A stretch of DNA of 64,000 bases from Palsa-504 sp963834685 (GTDB lineage: Bacteria > Actinomycetota > Actinomycetes > Streptosporangiales > Streptosporangiaceae), in contig CAWICW010000009.1 of assembly GCA_963834685.1 (NCBI GenBank), forward strand, positions 186,001-250,000, written 5' to 3'. Position 1 is the stretch's first letter; each line of letters begins with the position of its first letter. Under the pieces are notes generated by a model. The model did no database searches and was not told the origin of the DNA. It saw nothing but the letters and a program-made list of their open reading frames with translations. The position numbers were made by a program, and so were the translations under genes. Below are positions 45,464 to 53,549 of this stretch, piece by piece.

Positions 45464-47448
45464 ATGCACCCTTTGGCGGACACCGGCCGGGTGATCGCCG
45501 GGCGCTACCGGCTTGAGGCCCCCATCGGCCGAGGTGCCATGGGAGTCGTATGGCGTGCCCGCGATCAGCTGCTCGACCGTGACGTCGCGGTCAAGGAAGT
45601 CCAGATCGCCGAGACGCTCACCGACGAGGAGCGGGCCAACGCCTACCAGCGCACGCTCCGCGAGGCCAAGACCGCCGCGCGGCTCAACCACCCGGGCGTG
45701 GTGACCGTCTACGACGTGGCCGAGGACGAGGGCCGCCCGTGGATCGTCATGCAGCTGGTCAGCGCCCAGTCGCTGGACCAGGTGCTCGCCACCTCGGGCC
45801 CGCTGTCGCCGCGCCGGGCCGCCGAGGTGGGCCGGCAGCTGCTGTCCGCGCTGAGCGTGGCGCACGCCGCCGGGGTCATGCACCGCGACGTCAAGCCGAG
45901 CAACGTGCTGCTCGGCCGGGACGACCGGGCCGTGCTGACCGACTTCGGCATCGCTACCTTCCAGGGTGATCCCCGGCTGACCCAGACCGGGATGGTGATG
46001 GGCTCGCCTGGCTTCACCGCGCCCGAGCGCATCCGCGGCGAGGACGCCTCCCCCGCCTCCGACCTGTGGTCGCTCGGCGCGACCCTGTTCGCCGCGGTGG
46101 AAGGGCACGGGCCGTTCGAGAAGCGCGGCGGCGCGATCACCACCATGTCGGCCATCATCAACGAGGACGCGCCTCTGGCGCCGAAGGCGGGCGCGCTCGG
46201 GCCGGTGATCGCCGCCCTGCTGCGCCGGGAGCCGTCCGACCGCCCGGACGCGAACGCGGCCACCCGGATGATCACCGACGTGCTGCCGCTGCTGCCGGCC
46301 AGGATGGGCGCCGAGCCGGCCGGCTACGTGGCCACCGCGCTGTCCGCGTCGTCCTCGTCCTCGGCGGACAGGCCGGCCCCGGGGGACTCGCCCGTCTCGC
46401 TGTCGGCCGCCGGCACGCAGGGCGGCGAGCCGGCCGCGGCGGGGACCGCGGCGACCACGCCGCAGCCGGTCCTGGGCGACGCGGCCCGGTACGACCGGCC
46501 GGTGACCGAGTTCGACCAGCCGCAGCCCGCGTATGACGCACCGCCGACCGAGTACCGGCCGCCCACGGAGTACGACCGGCCGAAGGGAAGCTGGGGTCAA
46601 GGGGGTTCGGCGCCCGGACCGGCGGCTCCGCCGGACTTCTCCTCGTGGTACGACCCTGCGCCCCGGTCGGGACCGGCGCCTTCGGCCCCGGCCTGGCCGG
46701 GTTCCGCGCCGCCGGCCGGGGCCGGCCGGACTACCGGCCTGCTCCTGCTCCTGCTCCTGCCGGGCCGCGCAAGCGCCGGATGGGGTTGTGGCTCGCGCTC
46801 GTGCTGCTGGCCGTGCTGGGCGCGGGCGCGGGGGCCGCCACCATCGTGCTGCTGCGGCACAACCCGGCCGGCGCGCCGCTCGGGGGTTCGTCGTCACCGG
46901 CCACGTCGTCCTCGGCGGGGACGCTCGCGCCGCCCGAGACCGCCCCGCAGATCGTCAACGCGATCAACGAGCACACGACGGGCCCGCTTCCGGCCGGGTG
47001 GACCACCGTGACCCGGCCCGCCACGGGCACGGAAACGGCCGGGTTCACCATCGGCGAGCCGGCCAACTGGACCGCCTCCACCACCGGCTACCAGACGTAT
47101 CTGTACGACCCGTCGGCCAATGCGAACATCCTCATCGACCTCACGCCGCACACCTTCCCGAACGACATGCTGAGGGAAGCGCAGTACATCAGGAACCAGT
47201 CACTGGTGCAGAACCGCTTCCCCGGCTACCTCGGCATGGGCCTGCAGGCCGAGACCATCCGCGGCACGCCCGGGGCGTGGTGGAAGTTCACCTGGGTCGA
47301 CAAGGGGGTCGACCAGGAGGCCATCGACCTGCTCTTCGTGCTGCACACCCAGTCGTACGCGCTGTACATGACCGCGCCGCAGGGCATGTGGAACCAGATG
47401 CGGCCGATCTTCGACGAAGCGGCAGAGACGTTCACCCCGCTGACGTGA
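45464..47448 (+). pseudogene. PknB-type serine/threonine kinase, frame broken between kinase and membrane domain
   Basis: From ATG 45464 the kinase domain is intact: PIGRGAMGVVWRARD, VAVKEVQ, MHRDVKPSNVLL, DFGIATF and GFTAPERI, ending near residue 275. A long Pro/Ala/Ser linker then runs to about 46740, where the frame turns into Leu repeats and Cys/Arg-rich nonsense. The -1 frame there reads DYRPAPAPAPAGPRKRRMGL and continues into a membrane helix (LWLALVLLAVLGAGAGAATI) and an extracellular domain ending at TGA 47448. The break lies at GGGGCCGGCCGG or the following CTGCTC repeats (46735-46772). As read, the product would be a soluble kinase with a wrong tail. Confidence 0.85.
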
Positions 47449-47461
47449 GGTTCACGTAGCC

Positions 47462-47497
47462 GGTCGATGGGCCACCCGCCGGGGCGGCCCATCGACC
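47462..47497. terminator. Strong bidirectional hairpin between the kinase and the first hydrolase gene
   Basis: GGTCGATGGGCC (47462-47473) and GGCCCATCGACC (47486-47497) form a perfect 12-bp stem with a 12-nt loop. It lies exactly in the 64-bp gap between two convergent stop codons, so it probably terminates both. Confidence 0.8.
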
Positions 47498-47512
47498 AGC
47501 CGCGGAGGAGCA

Positions 47513-48247
47513 CTAGTACCAGCCGGTGGCCTGCTCGTGATCCCAGGCGGCGCACGGGGATCCGTAGGTGCCCTTGATGTACTCCAGGCCCCACCTGATC
47601 TGCGTCGCCGCGTTGGTCTGCCAGTCCGGTCCGGCGCTGGCCATCCGGGAGCCGGGCAGCGCCTGCGGAATGCCGTAGGCGCCCGAGCCGGCGTTGTAGG
47701 CGGTCACGCTCCAGCCGCTCTCGTGCGCCCACAGCGGGTCCAGGCAGGAGAACTGGCTGGATGACCAGCCGAACGAGGCGAGCATCGCCTGGGCGATCTG
47801 CTGCGGGGAACCGGAGGCCGCCGGAGCGGCGGACGCGGTCGCCGACGGCGCCGGCTGCGCCGAGGCCGCCGGCTGGGACCTGGGCTGGGACGTGGCCTGC
47901 ACCGCGGGCTGCGCGGCCCGGGCCGCGGCCGCCTTCTTCGCGGCCTGCTCCCGGGCGGTCTTCCAGTGGGCGGCGGAGAGGCCGGCCGCCGCGTCGCGGA
48001 TCTGGTAGGCCTGCAGGGCCTGGTTCGCGGTGCTCTGCTCGAAGGCCTGCATCTGGAACGCCTGACCGGAAAGGGTCAGGAGCGAGCCGGCGCCGGCCTC
48101 ATGCGCGTGGCCGACGGCAGGCCCGGACGATCCGGACGGCCACGTGGCCGCGGCCGCGGTCGCGGCGGTGGCGACGGTGAACGCGCCGGCCGCGATCAGG
48201 GCGACGGCCTTGGATCGGCCGCGTTGAATTTTCCGGTGCCGTGACAA
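47513..48247 (-). CDS. Secreted lysozyme/transglycosylase-like cell-wall protein 1 (Rpf/SLT-like)
   Basis: The 244-aa protein has a signal sequence (AVALIAAGAFTVATAATAAA), a Pro/Ala/Gln spacer, and a C-terminal lysozyme-like domain of about 90 residues. That domain starts SPQQIAQAMLASFGWSSSQF, carries the probable catalytic Glu in WAHESGWSV, and continues GSGAYGIPQALPGSRMASAG to the C-terminus. Such domains, related to resuscitation-promoting factors and soluble transglycosylases, cut peptidoglycan during growth or germination. The start is TTG 48247 after GAAAGG. It shares about two thirds of the domain with the neighbouring paralog. A CRP-like box lies about 207 bp upstream. Confidence 0.85.
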   Translation of the reverse strand: MSRHRKIQRGRSKAVALIAAGAFTVATAATAAAATWPSGSSGPAVGHAHEAGAGSLLTLSGQAFQMQAFEQSTANQALQAYQIRDAAAGLSAAHWKTAREQAAKKAAAARAAQPAVQATSQPRSQPAASAQPAPSATASAAPAASGSPQQIAQAMLASFGWSSSQFSCLDPLWAHESGWSVTAYNAGSGAYGIPQALPGSRMASAGPDWQTNAATQIRWGLEYIKGTYGSPCAAWDHEQATGWY

Positions 48248-48691
48248 GGGGACCTTTCGGTGGTGCGCGTCACGCGATCTGCTTCACCCCTGATCGCAAC
48301 TGCCACGGCAACGGCGGCAGGAATCTGCGCATGCGACGTGGCGCGGGTCAGGGCGCCGGGCTAACTCAAGGCAGCCATCACACGGGCGGGGTGCTGTCGA
48401 ATCTCAACCATGCCCGACGTCAAATGGAAATGCTGACAAAAAGCAATGTGATGTAGATCACCACCACTGAATAACAAACCGCCTATGGTCCAAAATTCTC
48501 CCGTTTACCTATGCGTTTCTCGGTAAGCGAACGCATGGACGGCCGCACTATGATGAAACTCACACTGACGCTTAAACTTCGCATCGCGGACGATAGCGGG
48601 CGTCGGCAATCCGGTGCACCTGCCGCCGCCGCGGCCCCGGGGCGGTAAAACGGGGCCGACATTCCTACCTTACGTAAGGAATGAATCGCGA
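48248..48691. other. Region between the hydrolase paralogs
   Basis: The 444-bp gap has no credible gene. It holds a CRP-like box at 48447-48462, an inverted repeat GCGATC (48274-48279) / GATCGC (48292-48297) close to the start of hydrolase 1, a hairpin GGCCCCG/CGGGGCC at about 48632-48656 that could end hydrolase 2 transcription, and a palindrome CCTTACGTAAGG near 48668. The long distance between CRP-like box and start codon leaves room for a structured 5' leader. Confidence 0.5.
48447..48462. promoter_or_regulatory. CRP-like box upstream of hydrolase 1
   Basis: TGTGATGTAGATCACC matches 9 of 10 fixed positions of TGTGA-N6-TCACA, the CRP/FNR-type palindrome also used by mycobacterial CRP. It is centred about 207 bp upstream of the minus-strand start. 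Confidence 0.5.
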
Positions 48692-49378
48692 TCAGTAGTA
48701 TCCGTTGGCTTCCTCGAAAGCCCATGCGCCGCACGGATTCCCGTATATCGCCTTGATGTAACCGAGGCCCCACTTGATCTGGGTCGCCGGGTTCGTCTCC
48801 CAGTCCGGGCCGGCGCTGGCCATCTTGCTGCCCGGCAGCGCCTGCGGGATGCCGTAGGCGCCGCTGGCGTTCTCCGCGTCGTAGACCCAGCCGCTCTCCC
48901 GGTTCCACAGGTCCACCAGGCAGCCGAAGTAGGTCTGCGGGCTGAAGCCGAAGCTGGCCATCAGGTTGTAGGCGACGGATTGCGCGGTGTTCGGGTTGGG
49001 CGGCGTGGAGGTCACGTAGACGATGCCGCCGCCGCCCGTCCCGGTGCCGGTCCCGGAGGCGGGGTCGGCCGCGGCCACGTCGGCGGGCGAGGCCAGCTTC
49101 GGCTTGGCCACCACGGTCAGCGTGCGGGCCGCCGCGGTCATCGCGATCAGCTGCGCGCGCTCGGATTCGAGCAGGGCCATGGTATGGCTGCCCGGCACCG
49201 CCTCGACGGCCTGGGCAACGTTAAAAGCGCCCGATCCCGGACTGAATACTTCCGCGCCGACCGCGACGCCGATGACCGCAATGGCGGCGAGAACCGCGAC
49301 CGGAAAGACAATGCCGACACGCCGGATCAGGCCCCGCTTGCGCCTATTGCTGCGATTCCCCGTCCGGTGTCGCGACAA
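48692..49378 (-). CDS. Secreted lysozyme/transglycosylase-like cell-wall protein 2 (Rpf/SLT-like)
   Basis: The 228-aa protein from TTG 49378 has a basic leader, one hydrophobic segment (VGIVFPVAVLAAIAVIGVAV), a linker with a Gly/Thr run, and a C-terminal lysozyme-like domain. That domain carries GCLVDLWNRESGWVYDAENA (probable catalytic Glu) and GAYGIPQALPGSKMASAGPD. The same SRHR start, TTG codon and domain as hydrolase 1 show a tandem duplication with divergent linkers. GGAGGAAAGG lies upstream. Longer in-frame starts to 49645 give unconvincing low-complexity sequence. A CRP-like box lies about 247 bp upstream. Confidence 0.83.
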   Translation of the reverse strand: MSRHRTGNRSNRRKRGLIRRVGIVFPVAVLAAIAVIGVAVGAEVFSPGSGAFNVAQAVEAVPGSHTMALLESERAQLIAMTAAARTLTVVAKPKLASPADVAAADPASGTGTGTGGGGIVYVTSTPPNPNTAQSVAYNLMASFGFSPQTYFGCLVDLWNRESGWVYDAENASGAYGIPQALPGSKMASAGPDWETNPATQIKWGLGYIKAIYGNPCGAWAFEEANGYY

Positions 49379-49773
49379 GGCAATCCTTTCCTCCGGCCAT
49401 GCCCGCCTGGCACCAGACGCCGACTCGACGCAGGACCGGCCTGCCGGGTGCGGGCCCGCGCGGTGACCTGCGCCGCGCCGCCCACCCGCTGCACCTGACC
49501 TGGTGCGCCGTCCGGCCCGCCTCGCACAAGTACCGCTGGCGCTCCACGATGCCAGAAAGGCCGCCCGAATGCGCAGCACTTCGACTAGAAAATCGGCGGC
49601 CGGTTTACCGAAGCGCCGGTGACCGTAATCACAAGACGATAACACTGTTGGTAACCAGTGCAGATCAGGCAGTCATCACGACCGTATCTCCGCGCCTGGT
49701 GGCGGCCTCCCGGCCGGAACACCGCCGGGCCTCGGGCTCCACAGGCCGGGGTCCGGCTGTCACAATCGGAACC
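49379..49773. other. Divergent region between hydrolase 2 and the acyl-CoA ligase
   Basis: The 395 bp contain no credible gene. The segment 49600-49690 is relatively A/T-rich and holds a CRP-like box; the rest, nearer hydrolase 2, is very G/C-rich and would be its 5' leader. Confidence 0.5.
49618..49633. promoter_or_regulatory. CRP-like box upstream of hydrolase 2
   Basis: GGTGACCGTAATCACA matches 9 of 10 fixed positions of TGTGA-N6-TCACA. It is centred about 247 bp upstream of hydrolase 2 and about 148 bp upstream of the divergent acyl-CoA ligase, so it could serve either. Confidence 0.45.
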
Positions 49774-51390
49774 ATGGAAACACCTCTGTCGCCCCTTGAC
49801 TTCGCCCGCCGGACCCGCCGGCTGCACGCCGACCGCGAGGCGGTCGTCGACGGCGAGCTTCGCCTGTCCTACCGGCAGTTCTTCGACCGCTGCGACCGCT
49901 GGTCCGCGGCGCTGCAGGGACTGGGCGTGCGGCAGGGGGACCGGGTGGCCACGATCGCGCCGAACACGCACGCGCAGCTGGAGGCCTTCTACGCGGTGCC
50001 GCAGATCGGGGCGGTCCTGGTGCCGATCAACTACCGGCTGACGGCGGAGGACTTCGTCTACATCGTCAACCACTCTGGGGCCACGGTGGTCTGCGTCCAC
50101 AGCGACTACCTGAAGACGGTGGACGACGTCCGCGACCAGATGCCGGGCGTGCGCCACTTCGTGGCCTTCGAGGGCGCCGCTGCCGGGGACGCTGCCTCGG
50201 GGGACGTTGCCTCAGGGGACGCGGCGGGCGGCTGGCTCGACTACGAGGCGGCGATCGCCGCCGCCGATCCCGGCTTGGAACAGCCGGAGATCGGCGAGCG
50301 GGACCTGCTCTCGATCAACTACACGAGCGGGACCACGGCGCGCCCGAAGGGCGTGATGATCACCCACCGGAACGCCGCCATCAACACGATCGGCACGCTG
50401 CTGCACCTGCCGATAGCAGTAGGCGAGCGGTACCTGTGGACCCTCCCGATGTTCCACGCCAACGGCTGGACCTACACCTGGACGGTCACGGCGGCCGCGG
50501 GTACGCACATCTGCCTGCGCAAGGTCGACCCCGCGACCATCTTCGGGCTGATCAGGGACGAGCGGGTGAGCTGGCTGTGCGCCGCGCCGACGGTGCTGAT
50601 CTCGCTGGCCAACGCGCCCGCCGCGGTGCGGGGCGAGGTCCCGCCCGGCGTGCGGGTCGTGACGGCCGGAGCGCCCCCGGCGGCGGCCACGATCGAGCGG
50701 CTGGAAACGGACCTCGGCTGGGAGGTTACCCAGGTCTACGGCCTGACCGAGACGGCGCCGTTCATCACGGTCTGCGCCCCGCTGCCCGAGCACGAGGGCC
50801 TGCCGCCGGCGGACCGCGCGGTCATCAAGGCGCGGACCGGCGTCGAGCTGCTGACCTCCGGCGAGCTGCGGGTGGTGGACCCCAAGGGGCGCGAGGTGCC
50901 CGCCGACGGGCAGACGGTGGGCGAGATCGTCGTCCGCGGAAACGCCGTCATGGAGGGCTACTACCACGACCCCGAGGCGACCGAGCGGGCCATGGGCGAC
51001 GGCTGGTTCCACACCGGCGACGCGGCGGTGGTGCACCCCGACGGCTACGCGCAGATCCGGGACCGGCTCAAGGACGTGATCATCAGCGGCGGGGAGAACA
51101 TCTCCTCGATCGAGGTCGAGGGCACGCTGCTCCGCCACCCGGCGATCCGGGAGGCCGCGATCGTCGGCCTGCCCCATGAGAAGTGGGGCGAGACGCCGCA
51201 TGCCTTCGTGGTGCTGCACGAGGACGCCAGCACGACCGAGGACGAGGTCATCGCGTTCGCGCGGGATCACCTGGCGCACTTCAAGGCCCCCAGCGGCGTT
51301 ACCTTCGTCGGCGAGCTGCCGAAGACCGCGACCGGGAAGATCCAGAAGTACGTTCTGCGGAAGGGCGCGCCTAACCTCGCCGCGCAGTAG
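49774..51390 (+). CDS. Medium/long-chain fatty-acyl-CoA ligase
   Basis: The 538-aa ANL enzyme has the adenylation motif INYTSGTTARPKGVMITHRN, VYGLTETAPFI, GYYHDPEATERAM, GWFHTGDAAV, RLKDVIISGGENISSIEVEG and the Lys in KTATGKIQKYVLRKGAP. It activates fatty or aromatic acids to CoA thioesters. A small direct repeat encodes AASGDVASGDAAGG at about 50188-50230, an unusual insertion in the loop after the N-terminal third. The ATG at 49774 gives the family N-terminus. Substrate cannot be told from sequence. Confidence 0.9.
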   Translation: METPLSPLDFARRTRRLHADREAVVDGELRLSYRQFFDRCDRWSAALQGLGVRQGDRVATIAPNTHAQLEAFYAVPQIGAVLVPINYRLTAEDFVYIVNHSGATVVCVHSDYLKTVDDVRDQMPGVRHFVAFEGAAAGDAASGDVASGDAAGGWLDYEAAIAAADPGLEQPEIGERDLLSINYTSGTTARPKGVMITHRNAAINTIGTLLHLPIAVGERYLWTLPMFHANGWTYTWTVTAAAGTHICLRKVDPATIFGLIRDERVSWLCAAPTVLISLANAPAAVRGEVPPGVRVVTAGAPPAAATIERLETDLGWEVTQVYGLTETAPFITVCAPLPEHEGLPPADRAVIKARTGVELLTSGELRVVDPKGREVPADGQTVGEIVVRGNAVMEGYYHDPEATERAMGDGWFHTGDAAVVHPDGYAQIRDRLKDVIISGGENISSIEVEGTLLRHPAIREAAIVGLPHEKWGETPHAFVVLHEDASTTEDEVIAFARDHLAHFKAPSGVTFVGELPKTATGKIQKYVLRKGAPNLAAQ

Positions 51391-51408
51391 GACTGGCCGG
51401 TTCCGGGG

Positions 51409-51915
51409 TCACCAGTCGAACGCGTCGGCCGCGGTCTTGTACTGGAACAGCTCGTCCGCGTCGAACCACAGGTCGATCTCGTACTTCGCCTCCTCCGGCT
51501 TGCCCGAGGCGTGTACCAGGTTCGCGACCGCCTTGCCGGTCGCGACGGCGACCGCCTTGGACTGATGCGCGAAGTCGCCGCGGATCGAGCCGGGCTGGGC
51601 CTCGTTCGGGTAGGTGGAGCCGACGATCTTGCGCACCGTGGCCACCGCGTCTTCGCCCTCGACCACGAACGCGATGACCGGGCCGCGCTGCATGAACCCC
51701 GCCGTGGCGTTGTAGACCGCTGGGCCCAGGCGCTCTTCCAGGTCGAAGTAGTGCTTGCGGGTGAAGTCGGCGTCCATCTGGCGCATTTTCATGCCGATGA
51801 TCTTCAGCGACGCGTCTTCGAACCGCTGGATGATTCGTCCGGTCAGGCCGCGGGCGACGGCATCCGGCTTAAGCACGACGAGCGTGCGCTCCCGCAATGG
51901 CTGAGACTCGGCCAC
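51409..51915 (-). CDS. ndk: Nucleoside-diphosphate kinase, long form
   Basis: The 168-aa protein starts RTLVVLKPDAVARGLTGRII, has RKIVGSTYPNEAQPGSIRGD and the active-site His in ANLVHASG. Typical bacterial Ndk is about 135-140 residues. Here the Kpn-type loop is changed (HYFDLEERLGPAVYNATAGF), about ten residues are inserted before the catalytic His, and the C-terminus is extended (EIDLWFDADELFQYKTAADA). It interconverts NTPs and NDPs. The variant resembles the longer NDK class seen outside the classical actinobacterial one. It converges on the acyl-CoA ligase. Confidence 0.9.
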   Translation of the reverse strand: MAESQPLRERTLVVLKPDAVARGLTGRIIQRFEDASLKIIGMKMRQMDADFTRKHYFDLEERLGPAVYNATAGFMQRGPVIAFVVEGEDAVATVRKIVGSTYPNEAQPGSIRGDFAHQSKAVAVATGKAVANLVHASGKPEEAKYEIDLWFDADELFQYKTAADAFDW

Positions 51916-51983
51916 AGTAGTCCTTTCGCTTTCCCAAGATGGTCACAGGGTAGCGGCCCGCGCTCACGCCTTGGCAACGCAGG

Positions 51984-52145
51984 CTAGGTCCGCCGGGCCG
52001 GGTCCAGGGCCAGGGTCATGCAGAAGCTGTACGGGTTGACCGTGTACGTGCCGAACGGCGCGCAGCGCCGGAACCCCGCCTTGCGGTACAGCGAGCGGGC
52101 GGCGGCGAACGCGTTCGGGTCCTCCACGGCGATGATCAGGTCCAC
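51984..52145 (-). pseudogene. C-terminal fragment of a GNAT acetyltransferase
   Basis: A 53-codon frame from GTG 52145 reads DPNAFAAARSLYRKAGFRRC and APFGTYTVNPYSFCMTLALD, the last strands and helix of a GNAT fold, where ARSLYRKAGF is the conserved end of the acetyl-CoA site. The N-terminal two thirds are absent, and the oxygenase gene begins 61 bp away on the other strand. It is probably the tail of a deleted gene. Confidence 0.65.
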
Positions 52146-52206
52146 GTCCTATCCTTACCGATAAGGGGCGCTGCCCGCCGGCCAGTGCGACATCGGAGTC
52201 CAGATC

Positions 52207-53172
52207 GTGCCTTCGTCAGTTCCCGTGATCGACCTGGCCCCCTGGTTCGACGCAGACGAGGCGGGCCGCGCGGCCGTCGCCGCCGAGGTCGACGCCGCGC
52301 TGCAGAACGTGGGCTTCTTCCTGATCAGCGGGCACGGCGTGCCGGACGACCTGCGCGCCCGGGTCCGCGCCGAGGCCAGGGCGTTCTTCGCGCTGCCGGC
52401 CCAGACCAAGCGGAGCTACGCCGTCACCGTGGGCGGGCGGGGCTGGCTGCCGCCCGGCGTCGAGGCAAACGGTTACGCCGAGGGCACGCAGACGCCGCCG
52501 GACATGAAGGAGTCCTACGCGGTCGGCGCCGACCAGCCGACCGGCGACCCCGAGGTCGACGGGTACTGGTTCCAGCCCAACGTGTACCCGGCTGAGGTGC
52601 CGGGGCTCGAGCCCGCGGTGGTGGCCTACCTGGCCCGCATGCGCGCGCTCGCGGACGAGCTCCTGGTGATCTGCGCGGCCGCGCTAGGCCTGGCGGACGA
52701 CTTCTTCACCCGGCACACCGGCCACGCCACCCACACGATGAACATCAACCGGTACCCGCCGATGACGGTGGCCGGGCGGCCGGAACCAGGGCAGTTCCGC
52801 ATCGGCCCGCATACGGACTTCGGGACCGTGACCGTCCTGGACCGCGAGCCCGGCCGCGGCGGCCTGCAGGTCTGGACCGAACAGGACGGCTGGGAGGACG
52901 CGCCGTACGTCCCGGGGACGTTCACCATCAACACCGGCGACCTGCTGGCCCGCTGGAGCGGCGCGCGGTGGAAGTCCAACCGGCACCGCGTCCTGCCGCC
53001 GCAGGCCGAGGCGCCCGATGAGGATCTGGTCTCGCTGGTCTACTTCTACGAGGCCGACCACGACGCGGTGATCGAGTCGCTGCAGCCGCCGATCGGCAAG
53101 CCGAACGACTACCCGCCCGTGGTGTCGGCGCAGTTCCTGAAGAAGCTGCTGGACGCGATCACGGTCGGTTGA
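52207..53172 (+). CDS. 2-oxoglutarate/Fe(II)-dependent oxygenase (isopenicillin-N-synthase-like family)
   Basis: The 321-aa protein has an N-terminal DIOX_N half (VPVIDLAPWFDADEAGRAAV, GFFLISGHGVPDDL) and the double-stranded beta-helix with the metal triad H-x-D in RIGPHTDFGTVTVLD and the distal His in KSNRHRVLPP. DLVSLVYFYEADHD occupies the place where the co-substrate-binding Arg-x-Ser is often found; Arg is not obvious there. The family hydroxylates or cyclises small molecules, and the substrate is unknown. The start is GTG. It overlaps the next frame by TTGA. Confidence 0.88.
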   Translation: MPSSVPVIDLAPWFDADEAGRAAVAAEVDAALQNVGFFLISGHGVPDDLRARVRAEARAFFALPAQTKRSYAVTVGGRGWLPPGVEANGYAEGTQTPPDMKESYAVGADQPTGDPEVDGYWFQPNVYPAEVPGLEPAVVAYLARMRALADELLVICAAALGLADDFFTRHTGHATHTMNINRYPPMTVAGRPEPGQFRIGPHTDFGTVTVLDREPGRGGLQVWTEQDGWEDAPYVPGTFTINTGDLLARWSGARWKSNRHRVLPPQAEAPDEDLVSLVYFYEADHDAVIESLQPPIGKPNDYPPVVSAQFLKKLLDAITVG

Positions 53173-53549
53173 TTGCTTCTGGTCGGGCCCGCCGCGTCAA
53201 CCCGGCGGCCGCGCGGCGCGTCTTACGCCTCGTGAACGAAACCGGATATCCCGGCGGACCGACCCGCCCTGAGGGGCGCCTCCTGGCGCTCAGGTGCCTG
53301 GGCATCCCGCAGGTAGCCACGCGGACGCCGATGAGCAGGCGCCGCGCCCTGCGGTACCGGCTGGCCGCCTACTGGGCGCGGCTCAGGCCAGGCACCACGG
53401 CCGAGCTCGCGTCACTGGTCCTGCGGATGAGCGATGAGATCGACACGCGGGAACGGATGCTCGATGCGGCGCTCGGGCCGGCCGGGCGCGGGCCCGATGG
53501 GGTGCCTGCCGACCGGGCCCGGCTCACAGAGTCCAGAGGGCTTGCGTAG
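53169..53549 (+). CDS. Hypothetical basic protein downstream of the oxygenase
   Basis: A 126-codon frame from TTG 53169 overlaps the oxygenase stop (TTGA) and ends 26 bp inside the convergent ABC permease gene. The product is Arg-rich, with a helical middle (RALRYRLAAYWARLRPGTTA, then LASLVLRMSDEIDTRERMLD). There is no known family. The coupled start and reasonable codon bias favour a real gene, but it could be a chance frame. Confidence 0.4.
   Translation: MIASGRARRVNPAAARRVLRLVNETGYPGGPTRPEGRLLALRCLGIPQVATRTPMSRRRALRYRLAAYWARLRPGTTAELASLVLRMSDEIDTRERMLDAALGPAGRGPDGVPADRARLTESRGLA

Noticed and set aside
48248..48446. c-di-AMP (ydaO) riboswitch in the leader of hydrolase 1
   Set aside because: Rpf-type genes often have one, and AGGGGTGAAGC near the start is suggestive, but the conserved 3' part with CAGCTAAC is not on the coding strand. 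Only a GGGCTAACTC is present on the opposite strand.
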